A stretch of DNA of 64,000 nucleotides from Paraspadella gotoi (GCA_051294375.1 CM119265.1:19082588-19146587); one strand, 5' to 3'; counted from the first letter of the stretch, positions 1 to 12,162 are shown. The notes: generated from the sequence alone by a model not told the origin. Numbers and translations: made by a program.

Positions 1-870
1 GGTTTTGGATATTAGTCCACCATACTAAGAATTATGAATCATGGCATTTAACTAGATATTATCCCCATTTTTTTTACTTACGTCGTAAGATTTTCCCGAA
101 ATTTCAACTTGAACTTTCCCCACTCAGTGTCGAGCGGGGTGTGACGTCACAGCCCGATCGTCACCACCCAGAACAGTAGAGCATCATCCGGTGTGACTTT
201 TTTAAGCGAAGTGAAAATCGGAGAATTTGATGTGAGTTGAAATTTTCCAGTGAGGGGAACGATTTCGTATCTTATAGAGACTTCTTGTCATCGCTCGACC
301 CTTGAGAGCCAAAACCCAAAACACATTTTAAATGGCGAGACGTTTAATTTTAATATTAGATATTTATTCTTCTAAAAAAAATAAGGTGGCCGAAGAGATG
401 GCTGAAGAATTAACATATATATTAGTTATTACCACACATGATGATTTATTAAATATTTTTGTATCTAACGTTCAGCTCATCACATTAAAATTAAATCAAT
501 AGCCGTAATAACTGGCCATTTTGTTTTTATATTTTTTATGGTTTCATCAATGTGCTAGAAAGTAGAAAACATCCCTATGTTTATGTTCTCCGTTTAAGCA
601 TATAAGAATAACCTCGTTCTATTATATTGTTCAATGTTCAGCTAGCGACTTCTCGTGGAAAACCAAAATAAACATTTTTTTGGTCATCTGGAAGATCAAA
701 AACTTAAAGAGAAGTGTAATCCATAAAAACGAACGCGGTGTCAAGTGATTTACCGCAAATAATAAAATTGTTTTAGTAAAAATAACATAGGTGCAAGTTT
801 TTGTTAACGGAATCACCCAGTTTCCTAAAAAGCTACGTAGACGTAGACAAATAAGCTTGGATAACGTGAT
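1..870. other. A+T-rich non-coding stretch
   Basis: No convincing coding frame is visible on either strand. A perfect CRE/ATF-type palindrome TGACGTCA lies at 142-149 in a short GC-richer patch (about 120-190). The rest is A+T-rich with homopolymer runs. The short open frames here lack coding character. Confidence 0.5.
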
Positions 871-898
871 TCATGAAAGAATGTTTTACCTTGGCTGT

Positions 899-1004
899 CG
901 TCCGTCGTCGTCGTCATCAACGTTACGATATTGACATGATCGTCACGTTTCAACGCGTCGTGATGAGCGCGCTCGTCGTCATCGTCTGTCGTCGTCGTCG
1001 TCGT
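899..1004. repeat. TCG/GTC trinucleotide-rich tract
   Basis: Interrupted runs of (GTC)n/(CGT)n occur at about 899-915 and 975-1004, with related CGTCG words between them. This is one of many such CpG-containing triplet tracts in the window. Any open frame across it simply reads out Arg, Val or Asp runs. Confidence 0.8.
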
Positions 1005-1085
1005 AATAATCGTCCTGAAAATTTGGAATTTTATCGTCAACTAATTTGTTTGCCTCAACGCTATCACAAATTGAAATTAGTTATA

Positions 1086-1087
<2 letters not shown>

Positions 1088-1171
<84 letters not shown>
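1088..1171. repeat. (CT)n microsatellite
   Basis: Nearly uninterrupted (CT)n with CTCCT and CTTCT interruptions. Both strands give long Ser-Leu or Arg-Glu open frames, which are artefacts of the repeat. Confidence 0.95.
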
Positions 1172-2750
1172 GTTATCTCGTTGATTTTCCCGTCAGGATC
1201 TTCCCTTCGTGTACGATTTTCCTCAAAAGGGCAAAACGGGTTCGTATTTTCGGATGTAAGATTATATAAAGGATAGATCTGTTCTACATACAACTTCAAA
1301 GACAAAAAATCTAGAATAACCTAACTCTTCACTATCGCCTAGATATCCAAAGACGTCATTCGGCCTGGTCGAGAGGTTGAATAATTCCCCATCGGAAGGC
1401 GAGAGAGTCACCATGACGATTGCCTCCTAAACTTTAATACTTTCATTCTTCCTAATTCGGAAAAGACGACCCCTGATTTACGGTTTTCCATCCCGACGAA
1501 ACCGAAAACTTTCCTTTCCTGGCCATTTTTTTTTTTCTTGAAGGGATTTCCACCTGTCGAGTTTAGTGGCGATTTATCGGACTCAATCATGCGTCCTTTT
1601 TTCATAATTCCTGATCCGCTAATAAAATTTAGAAAGGAGGGGGAAAAAGAAAAATCCCCTTTGTTTCAAAACACAGAAATAATCATATTCTGTACTCCCA
1701 AAGCTCATCATCTCTCTCTTCCTCTCTTTCTCTCTTCTCTCTCTCTAACGGCTTCACTAAATTTCATATCATATCTTTTTGAGGGGTTCGGCGACGACGA
1801 CGACGACGATGACGACGACGAACTGGAGGAGAGTCATTAAGGGGATCCCGACGCTTGGCCGTCCAAAGATTTCCATGCATCGGAGTCCGATCGCAGGACC
1901 CCTCGAATCGGAACAGAGTCACGCACGACACTTTTGCTCTACCTTCCTTACCCGGTTCGCCGGGGTCCGGAGTTCCAATCAACCCCGTCCGGACTAATTA
2001 TTTTATTTTCATTTTTTTTTCTGTCACTCGGACGAGGCCGGGATTTTTGGGTTTGTGGGTGACTTGGCTCTTGGGTGTGTGCCGCATGGATTTGAAGGAA
2101 CGTGAGTTAAAGAGATAAATAAGAATGAGGTAAGAAGTAAGAAGGAAATAAGCAATTAGGGAGGTTTTTGACCTCTCGACTATCCCACTACTTCAATAGG
2201 AGGATCGAAACCATATTTCTATTTAGGTATTTATATATACATTAGTAACGATTGATGCAGAATTTAGGTTTCCAAAAGCGGCGCCGTTTATTTCGTTTTC
2301 CTCAATTTAGCAATTAGTATTAAAGTAACTTGATTTCAAGGATTTTTTTTTTCCGTAGAAAGAAGAAGGTCGATCAAGTGAGGATTTTTCCCTATTCTAT
2401 TAGCGTTAATTTAGAGTTTAAGTTATCCTTGGGATGTTTTTATGCTCTTTCCAGGACTCTATGCCCGAGAATAGATATTACATAATTTCTATGTACGACA
2501 ACGGGCGCAGTCGCGCTGTCACTGGTCGGTAAGAGAGAAAGAAGAATATTTTCTCCGTCGAGATCAACGGATCGACTTCAGCCCTATATCCCGACATTCC
2601 TTCGGCCGCGCAACGATCGTCGTCGCGTCGTGTCGCGTCGTCAAAAAAAACAACCAACAAAAAATCCGTCCCTTTTATTATTATGAATTTTACCTCAATT
2701 TTGCTCGACGACGCGGAAAAAAAATCGGAATCCCTTTTTAATTCGTTCAG
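1172..2750. other. Non-coding stretch with small repeats and one start-donor pair
   Basis: It contains a pyrimidine-rich (CT) patch at about 1708-1746 and a (GAC)n run at 1791-1820. At 2086 an ATG in a good context (GCCGCATGG) is followed after 16 nt by GTGAGT (2102-2107). That is the form of a tiny first coding exon (MDLKE plus one base), but no second exon can be tied to it. No gene is called. Confidence 0.35.
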
Positions 2751-2834
2751 AAGAGAGAGAGAGAGAGAAGAGGAGAGAGAGAGAGAGAGAGAGCAGATGA
2801 GAGAGAGAGAGAGAGAGGAGAGAGCAGAGAGAGT
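2751..2834. repeat. (GA)n microsatellite
   Basis: Imperfect (GA)n with GAAGAGG and GCAGAT interruptions. The open frames on both strands across it are low-complexity. Confidence 0.9.
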
Positions 2835-3199
2835 AATTACAGAGAGGAGGAAGGGGAGAACAAAGGGAGGTCTTTGCATTCGATTACTTCTGGCGCTTGG
2901 TCCGGGGGGAGAGAGACGAAGGGAGGGACGAAAAGATGGCGCCGGGCGCAGGGTGGGTGCAGAGTGGAGGCAGGCTTTGTTGTTTTTTTTTGAGGGTTGT
3001 TGTTGTTGCTTCTTCTTCTTCTCTCCCACGATTTTCCTTTGTTTCGTTCGGAGCTTCGACCTTAGAACCAACGATCTACGATCCCCGATCCCCATCTCCA
3101 ATCCCCATCCTCCGATCCCCCATCCTTGTCATTCTCGTCATTAAAAACCGTCGGTCCCGGGATAAACTCATCCCAGCGCCCCAAATTCCGTGACTTACC

Positions 3200-3225
3200 C
3201 CTCGGACCGAGGTTCGCGTCCGAGG
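3200..3225. other. Perfect 8-bp inverted repeat
   Basis: CCTCGGAC (3200-3207) and its exact reverse complement GTCCGAGG (3218-3225) flank a 10-nt loop. Just outside it, the minus strand reads GGTAAGTC, a good splice-donor word. No function is assigned. Confidence 0.6.
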
Positions 3226-3414
3226 AAAGTGTCTACTTACTCCTCACCCATCGTCGCCCCCCCCTTGATTTAATCCGCTGCCCATCAGTTCGTCAGAACT
3301 CGCTAAAAAAATCAAGGTTCGCTCTTGTTTTTCGAAGAATAAAGAACAATATAAAAAGGAGGGGTTAAAAAAAACAAAGTGGTCCCGTAATGCGCGGTGA
3401 ATCGCTTTCATCGT

Positions 3415-3670
3415 AAACAAATACTAATTGATTAATATATTTTTATAATAATTTAATTTTTTTAATAGTTTTAATAATATTTGTATTTATTCTTTTATAA
3501 CAAGTATTAAATATAAAATTTAAATTTATGATTATATGATCTAATAGTTCAAATAGTTTACCCAGTTAAATATAAAAGATCAGAGTAAAACCTTTAAATA
3601 AATATATTTTATTATATTATTTAATTTATAATTTTTTAAATTTTTTAAATAACCATAAAATATTATTTAT
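3415..3670. other. Very A+T-rich block
   Basis: About 250 bp made almost only of A and T, ending abruptly at the tRNA-like sequence that starts at 3671. It has no coding frame. The sharp composition boundary suggests an insertion edge. Confidence 0.6.
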
Positions 3671-3717
3671 GGACTCTTAATCCTGCGGGTCGGTTCGAGC
3701 CCCACATTTGGGCGCCA
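3671..3717 (+). pseudogene. 3' half of tRNA-Lys(CTT) with encoded CCA
   Basis: The sequence matches the 3' half of a eukaryotic tRNA-Lys with anticodon CTT. It has an anticodon loop CTCTTAA, a variable region GGGTC, a T loop TTCGAGC with the 3' strand CCCAC, the acceptor end TTGGGCG, and then CCA. The 5' acceptor strand and D arm are missing and are replaced by A+T-rich DNA, so this is not a working tRNA gene. The T stem has one mismatch and the acceptor strand one extra base. Nuclear tRNA genes do not normally encode CCA, so a mature tRNA was probably the source. Read on the minus strand it begins TGGCGCCCA, like the primer-binding site of an LTR retrotransposon primed by tRNA-Lys. The match is longer than the usual 18 nt for such a site, and no retroviral-type coding sequence follows. 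Confidence 0.75.
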
Positions 3718-4092
3718 CTGAAGAAGAAGACGTATATCGCACCGGTAATGTTTTATGAGCGAAAAAGTCCCTGCCGGAATAGTATTAGAAAAAAAGGAAG
3801 TTAGTAGAACTCGAGGCACCGGAAGACTGGACGAAAAAGACGGATCCATCGGGAGAGGGAGGGGAAGAGGAGGATGAGGATCGAGCAAATGCTAACATCA
3901 CCCAACCGGCGAATCGCTGTGTGCTTTACCTTCTCTCATAAAGGAATTACACTGCTCAAAAAAAACAAAAGGAAAATCGAAAAATAAAAAAAAGAAGATT
4001 TTTTTCTCGATTTAATCATGGAACCGAAGAACTAAAATCGGAAGTCGAGAAGACAAAACCGGGTTAATGAGAAGATGCTAAAAAAGAAGGCC

Positions 4093-4248
4093 CCTCGCGA
4101 CTCTCTCTCGCTCTCGCTCTCTCTTTCTCTGCCTCGCTTCTATCGGCTCACTCACCCTTCTTTTGTTTTCCGCATTTTTTTGTTTAGCTACCTGGTAAAA
4201 TCCGATAATTAACTCTGATTCGCTCTTCGAATCATAATCTCCCTCTTG

Positions 4249-4301
<53 letters not shown>

Positions 4302-4514
4302 CGTTCATTTGCTTTCTCCGCGACGCACCGTGCCTAATGATTTTCCCAGGAAAGATGCGCTCGATTTCCAGCGGACTGGAAATCGTCGAACGCGAGGAGA
4401 GAGAACAGAGGATTGTCGAGAGAGAGAGAGAGAGGAGAGACGAGAGAGAGAGAGAGGAGAGAGAGAGAAATATATGAAAGCAAAAGTGAGGCTTTAGGCC
4501 AGTGTTTTAAAACT

Positions 4515-4594
<80 letters not shown>
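4093..4594. repeat. Cluster of (CT)n and (GA)n microsatellites
   Basis: Four imperfect arrays lie close together: CT at about 4101-4136 and 4247-4302, then GA at 4413-4468 and 4516-4594. The switch from CT to GA places arrays of opposite strand polarity within 350 bp, so they could pair with each other. Confidence 0.9.
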
Positions 4595-4600
<6 letters not shown>

Positions 4601-4850
4601 TCCAGTGATAAATAAGAAATAAAGTAGCAGAAAATATACATTGTTTCCAGATTCTCTGCTGTTGTTTCAATGTGCATTGATCTAAGTTAATATCCAATCT
4701 CACAACTCAAGTAAATTTTCAATAGAGATCAAATCTTCGTCACGTGATTGTCTTCGCTCTGGTCACTCCGACGACCTCGCCCGTCGACCGCGATTCCCCG
4801 CCAAGATGACGCCTGATAACTCACCTTCGCTCGCTTGCGGGTTGACTTAC

Positions 4851-4929
4851 CTTTTTTTTTGGTCATGCGCCCCCCTGGATGGGATGGCGTAACGACAAAG
4901 CACTGGACGGGACAGGGCTTGCCTTTGAC
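4851..4929 (-). CDS. Possible exon with strong donor, unknown protein
   Basis: On the minus strand an open frame encodes a short Cys/Pro-containing stretch (KGKPCPVQCFVVTPSHPGG, then a Lys run) and ends exactly at a strong splice donor AG/GTAAGTC (intron from 4850 downward). I do not recognise the peptide. The upstream boundary is uncertain, and 4929 is only where the readable coding character starts. No partner exon is visible. It could be a chance open frame beside a donor-like word that recurs elsewhere in the window. Confidence 0.25.
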
Positions 4930-5423
4930 CAAATGACAAAGACTAAGACTATGATAAAAGATAAGTTTTACTCTCTCCTGTCATTGCCCATTGCCCATGC
5001 CAAATATACCCAGTGTAAAATGCCCAAAGCCCGTTCGTCATTTCCAACCTTCTTTCTTTCTGCCCTTGGTCTTTCAAATTATTTAAATCTGTATAATGTA
5101 TATTGTATAATTGTATATGTATACCCAAGAAGTTGCATCGCCTCCGTCCTATGACTAACCTACCCGCCGACCGTTCCGAATCACTCTTATCCTTTCTCCG
5201 TCCTTCGTTAACAGCCAAAATTTCCGGCGCGAAAAAAAATCGTTACGAAATTACGCTTTCCCTTCTTTTTGAGCCACGAAATATTCTCAACATCGTCTTT
5301 ATCTTCGTCGTCTTTTTCGTCGTCAACATCGTCTTTTAGATGAGACTCGACAACTCGAGACTTTCCCGCGGAGAGTCCATATGATCCTCGATGATTTTCT
5401 CGCTGCGAAACAACGCTCCTCAC

Positions 5424-5787
5424 CGCCCACTAATCATCGTCGTCGTCGTCGCGTCGTCTCGTCGTCGTCATTGATCCGTCACTTTCCTTGACTCTCCGAG
5501 TTTTTTTTAATTCTTGTTTATTATCCCGACTATTTATTCTGCATTCTTTCAAAAATTCATCTTCTATACCTTCTACTTTCTTCATTTTTTACTTTTCTTC
5601 ATCTACTGCAATTATGAAAAAAACTTATCTGGTCCGCCGGAATCTTTACAGGATAAATTGCAGAATACAATTAATTAAAGTGTTTCGCTGTGTCGTCGTT
5701 GTCCAAAATGTTTACTCAAAAATCCCTTTTACTTCATATTTACTGTTCAAGGTTTTTCTTGTTTTCTCTGCCTCTTCAGAGGGTCTG

Positions 5788-5845
<58 letters not shown>
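5424..5845. repeat. TCG tract and (CT)n microsatellite
   Basis: A (TCG)n-type tract lies at about 5437-5470 and a (CT)n array at 5786-5845. The region between is A+T-rich without a credible gene. The 156-codon open frame over it is mostly low-complexity Ser/Leu/Phe. Confidence 0.85.
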
Positions 5846-5847
<2 letters not shown>

Positions 5848-5849
5848 GT

Positions 5850-7000
5850 ACTTTTCCTGGGATTTTTTGGTACCAGCAATGATGCGTCTTCATTAGTCAG
5901 TTTTAGGAATTCGAGCATGATGAATAATGATGTCATAAAGTCAAGAGTGATATCATAAAATGATCAATAGTGTGATATTTGAATTCATAAACAAAATACT
6001 TAGCTCCGACAGTTCAAGGGATAATTCCTATTTTTTTGTTTTCGACGCATCTGGGTACTGATTACTTCGTCGTCCTTGAATCACAAAAAGTGAGATTATG
6101 CACCGTCGAGTATGCGTCATTTATCGAAAATCAATTTTTTGATAAATAGTCACTTATTTAGGGCGAATAATGGACCGGATAAAATGTGAAAAGTCATTCT
6201 GTTATATTTTATTTTTCTTTCTCACAAATTATTGTCGAATATTGATTTCTGTGTCTCTTTTTTAGTATTATTCAATTACTTTTCATTGTCGTCTGTGTTC
6301 TAAATACTAAATGAGTACCATTTTATGTCAGTAAAAGGGGAACCTTAAGGCATAGATAATCACTTCTGCTTCGTCCCAAGTTACCTTGAAAAAGGATCAG
6401 AATAGAGAATCTTGCCCGTAAAAGATTTGGGGATTTTGCAAAAGGATTTTGAAGAGGAATTCTTTCCAGTAAAAACCGACTTAAATATTCCTGATATTTA
6501 ATCCTAAAAAATCCTCTGCCAGGGAACGCTTTGGGTTAGCTTGAAGAGTGAATAAATTTACTGGGAGATATTCATTTTGGTTTTTTTTGTTAAAACAAAT
6601 ACATTGTTAAATATATCTTTAAACGTTTCGGTTATTAATTAAGATATCATTATGGTTATTATAGAATATACTTAAGTCTTATAATTTAACTGATAACGGC
6701 ATATAACATACTACACCTTTGGATGTTTTTGTTTATTTCTTACCGTCCCTATCATAAATGTCTCTTCGTAAATCCGTCCATGCGTCGATTATCCACCCGT
6801 CGATCCCCATTTTCGGAGATCATCCCAATTTCCTCTTCTTTTCCTCTTCCCCATTTTATTCCCTTTTAATCCCCATTTTCTTCTCGTCTTCATGAAAGGG
6901 AATCAGGGACAAGCACCTGTCGCTTTTTTCCTTTTGACCCTAAACAACAGGCGATTATGGTTGGGAGGAAGAGGAGGCCCCAAATACAATATCATTACCC
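5850..7000. other. Non-coding spacer
   Basis: A+T-rich sequence with no open frame of coding character. No RNA gene, splice pair or repeat array is recognised. Confidence 0.5.
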
Positions 7001-7033
<33 letters not shown>

Positions 7034-7070
7034 TCTCTCTCTCGTCTCTCCATCTCTTACTCTTCTCTCT
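7001..7070. repeat. (CT)n microsatellite
   Basis: Imperfect (CT)n directly upstream of the possible exon at 7092. It could serve as the polypyrimidine tract of its acceptor. Confidence 0.9.
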
Positions 7071-7091
7071 CCTCATTCCACCTCCACCAAG

Positions 7092-7217
7092 GGCGTCGGG
7101 AACCCCTCAAGAAACCTCCCTGTATACCCGGCCACCCATGACCTCCCCCTCACTTCCAAAGCCTCCACAGACAACATCGCTTTCGTCATCGGCCCTCCGG
7201 GGTTGGCTCCTTATTAA
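7092..7217 (+). CDS. Possible terminal coding exon, unknown protein
   Basis: A CT-rich tract ends in CCACCAAG, and the following 41 codons run to a TAA at 7215-7217. The predicted end (for example STDNIAFVIGPPGLAPY) has balanced composition and mixed codons, unlike the repeat-driven frames around it. There is no start codon at the front, so this would be the last exon of a plus-strand gene whose earlier exons are not seen. A second frame (Pro/Ser-rich) is also open across the same bases. The protein family is not recognised. Confidence 0.3.
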   Translation, partial: GVGNPSRNLPVYPATHDLPLTSKASTDNIAFVIGPPGLAPY

Positions 7218-8534
7218 TTTCGTTGGTCCGTCGGACGTCAAGTCTTGGAATCTCCTGTTCTGTTACGAAAAGGAACTCGTAGAGTCGCCTGAGTTTGAAA
7301 CTGTAGGTCGTCGTGGCGGTTGTTGTTGTTGCCTTTGTCGTCGTCGTCGTTGGTCATTCGACCAAGTCATTGTTGCCTCGAGCATCGAGGCAAAAAGAAC
7401 AGCGCTTTTCCCAGTCGCAGGTTCGTAATAACATCGTTGCAAATAAAACGGAAAGGATATATATAATTGTATAGTAGGTTCTATAATACATACTTTGGAC
7501 GTGATAATCAACAGTCGGTTTTTAAGTGGACAAAAAAAGAAATTCAACCTAACCAACTGAAAGAGAGCTAAGTATCGAGACTCAAGCAAATCAGCGACTT
7601 CCGCCATCTCTCCATCTCCTCGAAGAAAAACATCCCTTCAAATCCAGCGCGTCTCGCCAAACGGTCACGTCACAACATCGCGTCAAAAAAAGAATCGATA
7701 CGTCGCTTCAAAGCACGCCGCGTCAACAAAGACTCGCGTTGAAACTCGGGGTGTCCCTGCCTGTCCCGTCATCTCTGCTGTTATTATGACAAATGAGTTC
7801 ATTCCACAATAATCAAAAAATTGACGTCATTTTCCCTCAGCGGTCAATCATTAAAAAAGAAAACAAAATGTTTAGACGTTGACCGTTTCGTATGTTGTCG
7901 TCGTTACATCCACCTCATCTTTCGTAATCGTCGTATCTCGACTTTTCGTTTCTTTCGGTTTTTGTTTCTTGCTGGTCGTTTTTTCGGTTGTCTTCGTCTG
8001 TTCGTTCCAACCTTTTTTTCTTTCGCTTTTCACATCTTCTTCAGCGTCATCGTCGGCAAAATCGTTTCGATCTTTAAAAGTCATCGACCCCTGGTCGCAG
8101 ATATCCCTAGTGGCTCCCTGACTTTTACCCCCACCACCCCGGCCATTTGAAGACTTTTCTCTCTCCTCGAAGTTTTTGCCCTGAATCATCGTTCTCCACT
8201 GTAAACCATCTGTCTTATCTGCCTCTCTTGCTTCTTCTCTCTCTCTCTCTCTCTCTGCTCTCTCGCCGTCCCTCTCTCTTCTCTTCTCTCCTGCTATCCT
8301 CCTCCATCCCTCTCTATCTCTCTCTCTTCTATCTTCTTCCCGGACCGTGACCCCCTCTATACCTCACGAAACCTAACCCCCCACCTTCATATCACGCCTT
8401 CGCTATGTCTGCCATCGGTCGAGTAATGAACTTTCTCCAGGCTTTTTTTTTTGTAGACGATGATTAAACTGATCCCCACGACTAGCCACCTCCCCCCCCC
8501 TTTGGCCTTGATGCGCGGAACTGGGACGGGAGTT
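7218..8534. other. Non-coding stretch with TCG and CT tracts
   Basis: It contains a (TCG)n-type patch at about 7335-7352, scattered TCG words at 7890-8090 and a short (CT)n at 8233-8256. A TGACGTCA site lies at about 7823. Open frames on both strands between 7821 and 8189 follow the TCG bias and are not believed. Confidence 0.4.
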
Positions 8535-8559
8535 NNNNNNNNNNNNNNNNNNNNNNNNN
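8535..8559. other. Assembly gap, 25 N
   Basis: Exactly 25 N. The same length recurs at 29855, 34140, 44826, 53431 and 55659, so it is a fixed-size placeholder and not a measured gap. Confidence 0.98.
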
Positions 8560-11180
8560 TATTGTGAGAAGAGGGAACTTCTACTCATTAAAATTCTTCG
8601 GTTCCATTAGAGGCCGACATTTTTTTTTTAAAACCGGCGAACGAAGAGTGGGCATTCTGGGTGGAATATTTCGAACGAATGGCATCGAATTTCTGCGTTA
8701 TTCTACCTTACGTGGTATAATTTATTAATTCTTAGAAAGTAAACCGTATTGTAGTTTTGTGACGAAATATTAAAATTTAAAAATAAATGCTTCATTTAGC
8801 AAGCTTCGTGGTTCTTGTGAATTTTGTTTAAGCCGTTTATCATGAATGGATGAAATATATTTTTACGAGATATTCTTCATTTCTATCATTTTCAATCTTT
8901 AAAAAAGTTTATGGTATTACAAGAAAATGTTGCATTGCCATTTGTAATAAAGACTTTTACGTAATTGGGATTTCCTTCTAAATTGTTTATGTTCAAAGAC
9001 GATTCTCGGTGCCATCGAATGGAACCGTCGCCGTCGTCGATCATCTTCGTTCTCGTCAGCGTCGTTCGTCGTAACGCTGGTTAATTCGATTAATGTCTAT
9101 TAATTCCTTTTTTTCAAAAAATTCTGAGAGGGTTATGGACGAAGTGGGAAGTAGAAATCTTTCCAACGCCAAAGATGTGGGCATAATCTGAGCCTCGAGG
9201 TAACGGGAACATTTTTCTAGACCAGTTTGGAGATGTCACCTGCTCTCTCATCCCTGGGAAACCCCGTATTGAAAGACAAATACCGCTCAGTAATTATATC
9301 TTCTTTTTTTTTCACCTTCGCTTTGTTCCCGTTTAAATCATTATCGTTTTTAGGTTTGAATTGATGAATTTATATTTATTTTTCTTCGCTCGTTCATTTT
9401 TTTTTAAAGACCTCGATATTATTTTTCTTTATTTTTAGGTTTTCTATGTAAACTCGTGGAGCGACTCATTAATACTAATCAATAAGATTAGTCTTTAGAT
9501 TTTTTTCCCCTTTTTTTTATGCCCTCAGGTGAAATCTTGTCACGACCTCTTTGTCTTTCCACCGTCGTTAGTAACACCTTATTTACGACAGATGATATCT
9601 CAAGATTCTCTCAAGCGCTTTTTTTTTCGAAATGGATTCCTTGCTGTCTAAGCACTTTTTAACAACGGAAAACTTTTAACGAAGGTCCTTGCGTCATTTA
9701 ATATACTTATCAGTTTGTAAATGACCCTAAGATAAAGTTTTATTGGTAAAACTCGCTGGTCGGGCGCATAGTGGGAGAAACTCCGGCGTATCTAATTTTC
9801 ATAACTAAGGAGTGAAAAGAAATTAACCGGGGATGAAACTATCGCCGTTTATTTTTCAGAACAGTTATGGAATATTTTGAATAAAATTAACGTCGTTATT
9901 TTTAAGTGATTACTATGACGTCAAACGGTTCGTTAAAGTTTTACCTTTTCGGTCAACGAGGGAAACAACACGAGTTTTGAATAAGACGACGACGAGGGGA
10001 ACTTTAAAGAAGACGAAGGACCGTTTCCATTCGGATCTCATAATCCAAACTAACATTACAGAAAAAAGTGTTAAATGAATAAATTATATCGAGAATGAGA
10101 CCGAGATACTTAGTATTCTTATTGTTTTCTGTTGACGCGCCTTTTTACACGTACCTATTACGTAATACAAAGGAACGTTTCAATTTCAAGATTATGTGAT
10201 TTTTCTTTAAAAAACTTTTTGAAAAAATCCGAAAAAAAAAAATAAATAAAAAAAAATCTCTGATTAATCGATTTTTCGCTGTCATTCCTTGGCTGGAAAT
10301 CCTGTCTCCTATTTTTTAGATCCGCTTCATCCAGCTCGATTCTGATTGGTCGAACGATCGCGACTTTCGATCTCCCGCTGGATGCTCTTTTGTTTCAATG
10401 TCGAGGATTCCAGCGACGAGGAAAACAACGGGAGAGTAACGTCACAGGCTAGCGGCGAAAAATTGAAGATAGAAAGGGAAAGATGAATCGAAATTAGGTC
10501 TTATGATTTAATAACAATTGTTTATTGCAGTCGCTGTTATTTTTGGATAAACATTTATCACTGGTTAAAAAATACAAATTTTCTTTCCGATATTAAACAA
10601 AACAATGAATCTATCATTCTTGTAAAATTCTTAGAAATAATATTTCGATCTTTGAAATGGAGTCAAAGATTTATTCATCTTACGAAAATAAAACTTCTTT
10701 TAATTCTATATTTTATAATGAGATTTGATCATAAAAATTGTATTTAAGAATGACCTCCCACGATTTTTTAAAATGTAAAAACGATCGGTACACATTCGCT
10801 TCTGTTTACTCTAGTTTTATACTATCATAAAAAACGTTAACCCATTACAAAAAAAATATTTCTGTAGGTTGATATTTCTGTAACACATTACAGACATTTT
10901 CAGACCAAGCGTAGGATATCTATTATCTAATGGACAACCTTAATCGAAGGGTTAGTACAAAGATTGAAGGGGAATTTTTCTATCAAAGTTGCCGTCAGTC
11001 GACGGTCGATGTGGGAAAGGGAAAAGGGAAATTCGGACGATGGCATCAGTTACACTTTTTTTTACGTGTCGTCATTGTTGTTGTTGTTGTTGACGAAACT
11101 GCGACGAGTTCTATGACGGAATCTTCCATTAATTTCTATATTTGCGAATGCAATTCCCAAAACCTCGTTCCCATTAGCAG
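8560..11180. other. Non-coding spacer
   Basis: Mostly A+T-rich, with small TCG patches around 9020-9075. An ATG at 9019 opens a short hydrophobic frame (MEPSPSSIIFVLVSVV) that looks like a signal peptide but is a direct product of the TCG bias. A TGACGTCA site lies at about 9916. No supported gene is present. Confidence 0.45.
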
Positions 11181-11743
11181 NNNNNNNNNNNNNNNNNNNN
11201 NNNNNNNNNNNNNNNNNNNNNNNNNNNNNNNNNNNNNNNNNNNNNNNNNNNNNNNNNNNNNNNNNNNNNNNNNNNNNNNNNNNNNNNNNNNNNNNNNNNN
11301 NNNNNNNNNNNNNNNNNNNNNNNNNNNNNNNNNNNNNNNNNNNNNNNNNNNNNNNNNNNNNNNNNNNNNNNNNNNNNNNNNNNNNNNNNNNNNNNNNNNN
11401 NNNNNNNNNNNNNNNNNNNNNNNNNNNNNNNNNNNNNNNNNNNNNNNNNNNNNNNNNNNNNNNNNNNNNNNNNNNNNNNNNNNNNNNNNNNNNNNNNNNN
11501 NNNNNNNNNNNNNNNNNNNNNNNNNNNNNNNNNNNNNNNNNNNNNNNNNNNNNNNNNNNNNNNNNNNNNNNNNNNNNNNNNNNNNNNNNNNNNNNNNNNN
11601 NNNNNNNNNNNNNNNNNNNNNNNNNNNNNNNNNNNNNNNNNNNNNNNNNNNNNNNNNNNNNNNNNNNNNNNNNNNNNNNNNNNNNNNNNNNNNNNNNNNN
11701 NNNNNNNNNNNNNNNNNNNNNNNNNNNNNNNNNNNNNNNNNNN
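11181..11743. other. Assembly gap, 563 N
   Basis: Undetermined bases. Apparent open frames spanning it are meaningless. Confidence 0.98.
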
Positions 11744-11896
11744 ACATTTCCTCTCAAGCAAGTCCTTTCCAAAGAGACAATGCGCCGTCTCCAAAAACCA
11801 GTCATCCCCTTGCCCTGTGGGAACTCGTCCCCCCCCCCCATCTTCATTTTCTTGTTTTCGGGCTGATGATTTTCCTGGACTAATTATCGTGGTTTG

Positions 11897-12095
11897 ACGT
11901 CATCGTCGTCGTCGTCGTCTCGTCGTCGTCGTCCTCATTCGAAGTTTCCATTCATTTTCTAGTGCAAAAGGATAAAAATAACATTCCATTAGTTTTGCGA
12001 TGTCGACGTCATCGTCGTCGTCGTCGTTCGTCCGTTTTGTCGTCGCAGAGTCAAATCGGGAAGAACCAGAGGCGGAAATGGCGTTTCGGCGATTC

Positions 12096-12162
<67 letters not shown>

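Noticed and set aside
873-1305. Open frames of 70-100 codons across the CT and TCG tracts on both strands
   Set aside because: They translate simple repeats (Ser-Leu, Arg-Glu, Arg runs) and are open on several frames at once.
2478-3144. 207-codon minus and 153-codon plus frames
   Set aside because: Both cross the GA array and purine-rich flanks; low-complexity and mutually overlapping.
3600-3717. Functional tRNA-Lys gene
   Set aside because: The 5' acceptor strand and D arm are absent and CCA is encoded, so it is a fragment.
9019-9081. Signal-peptide-like first exon
   Set aside because: Hydrophobicity comes from a TCG/GTC tract, and no donor or following exon is seen.
10930-11883. Long frames spanning the 563-N gap
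   Set aside because: Most of their length is undetermined sequence.
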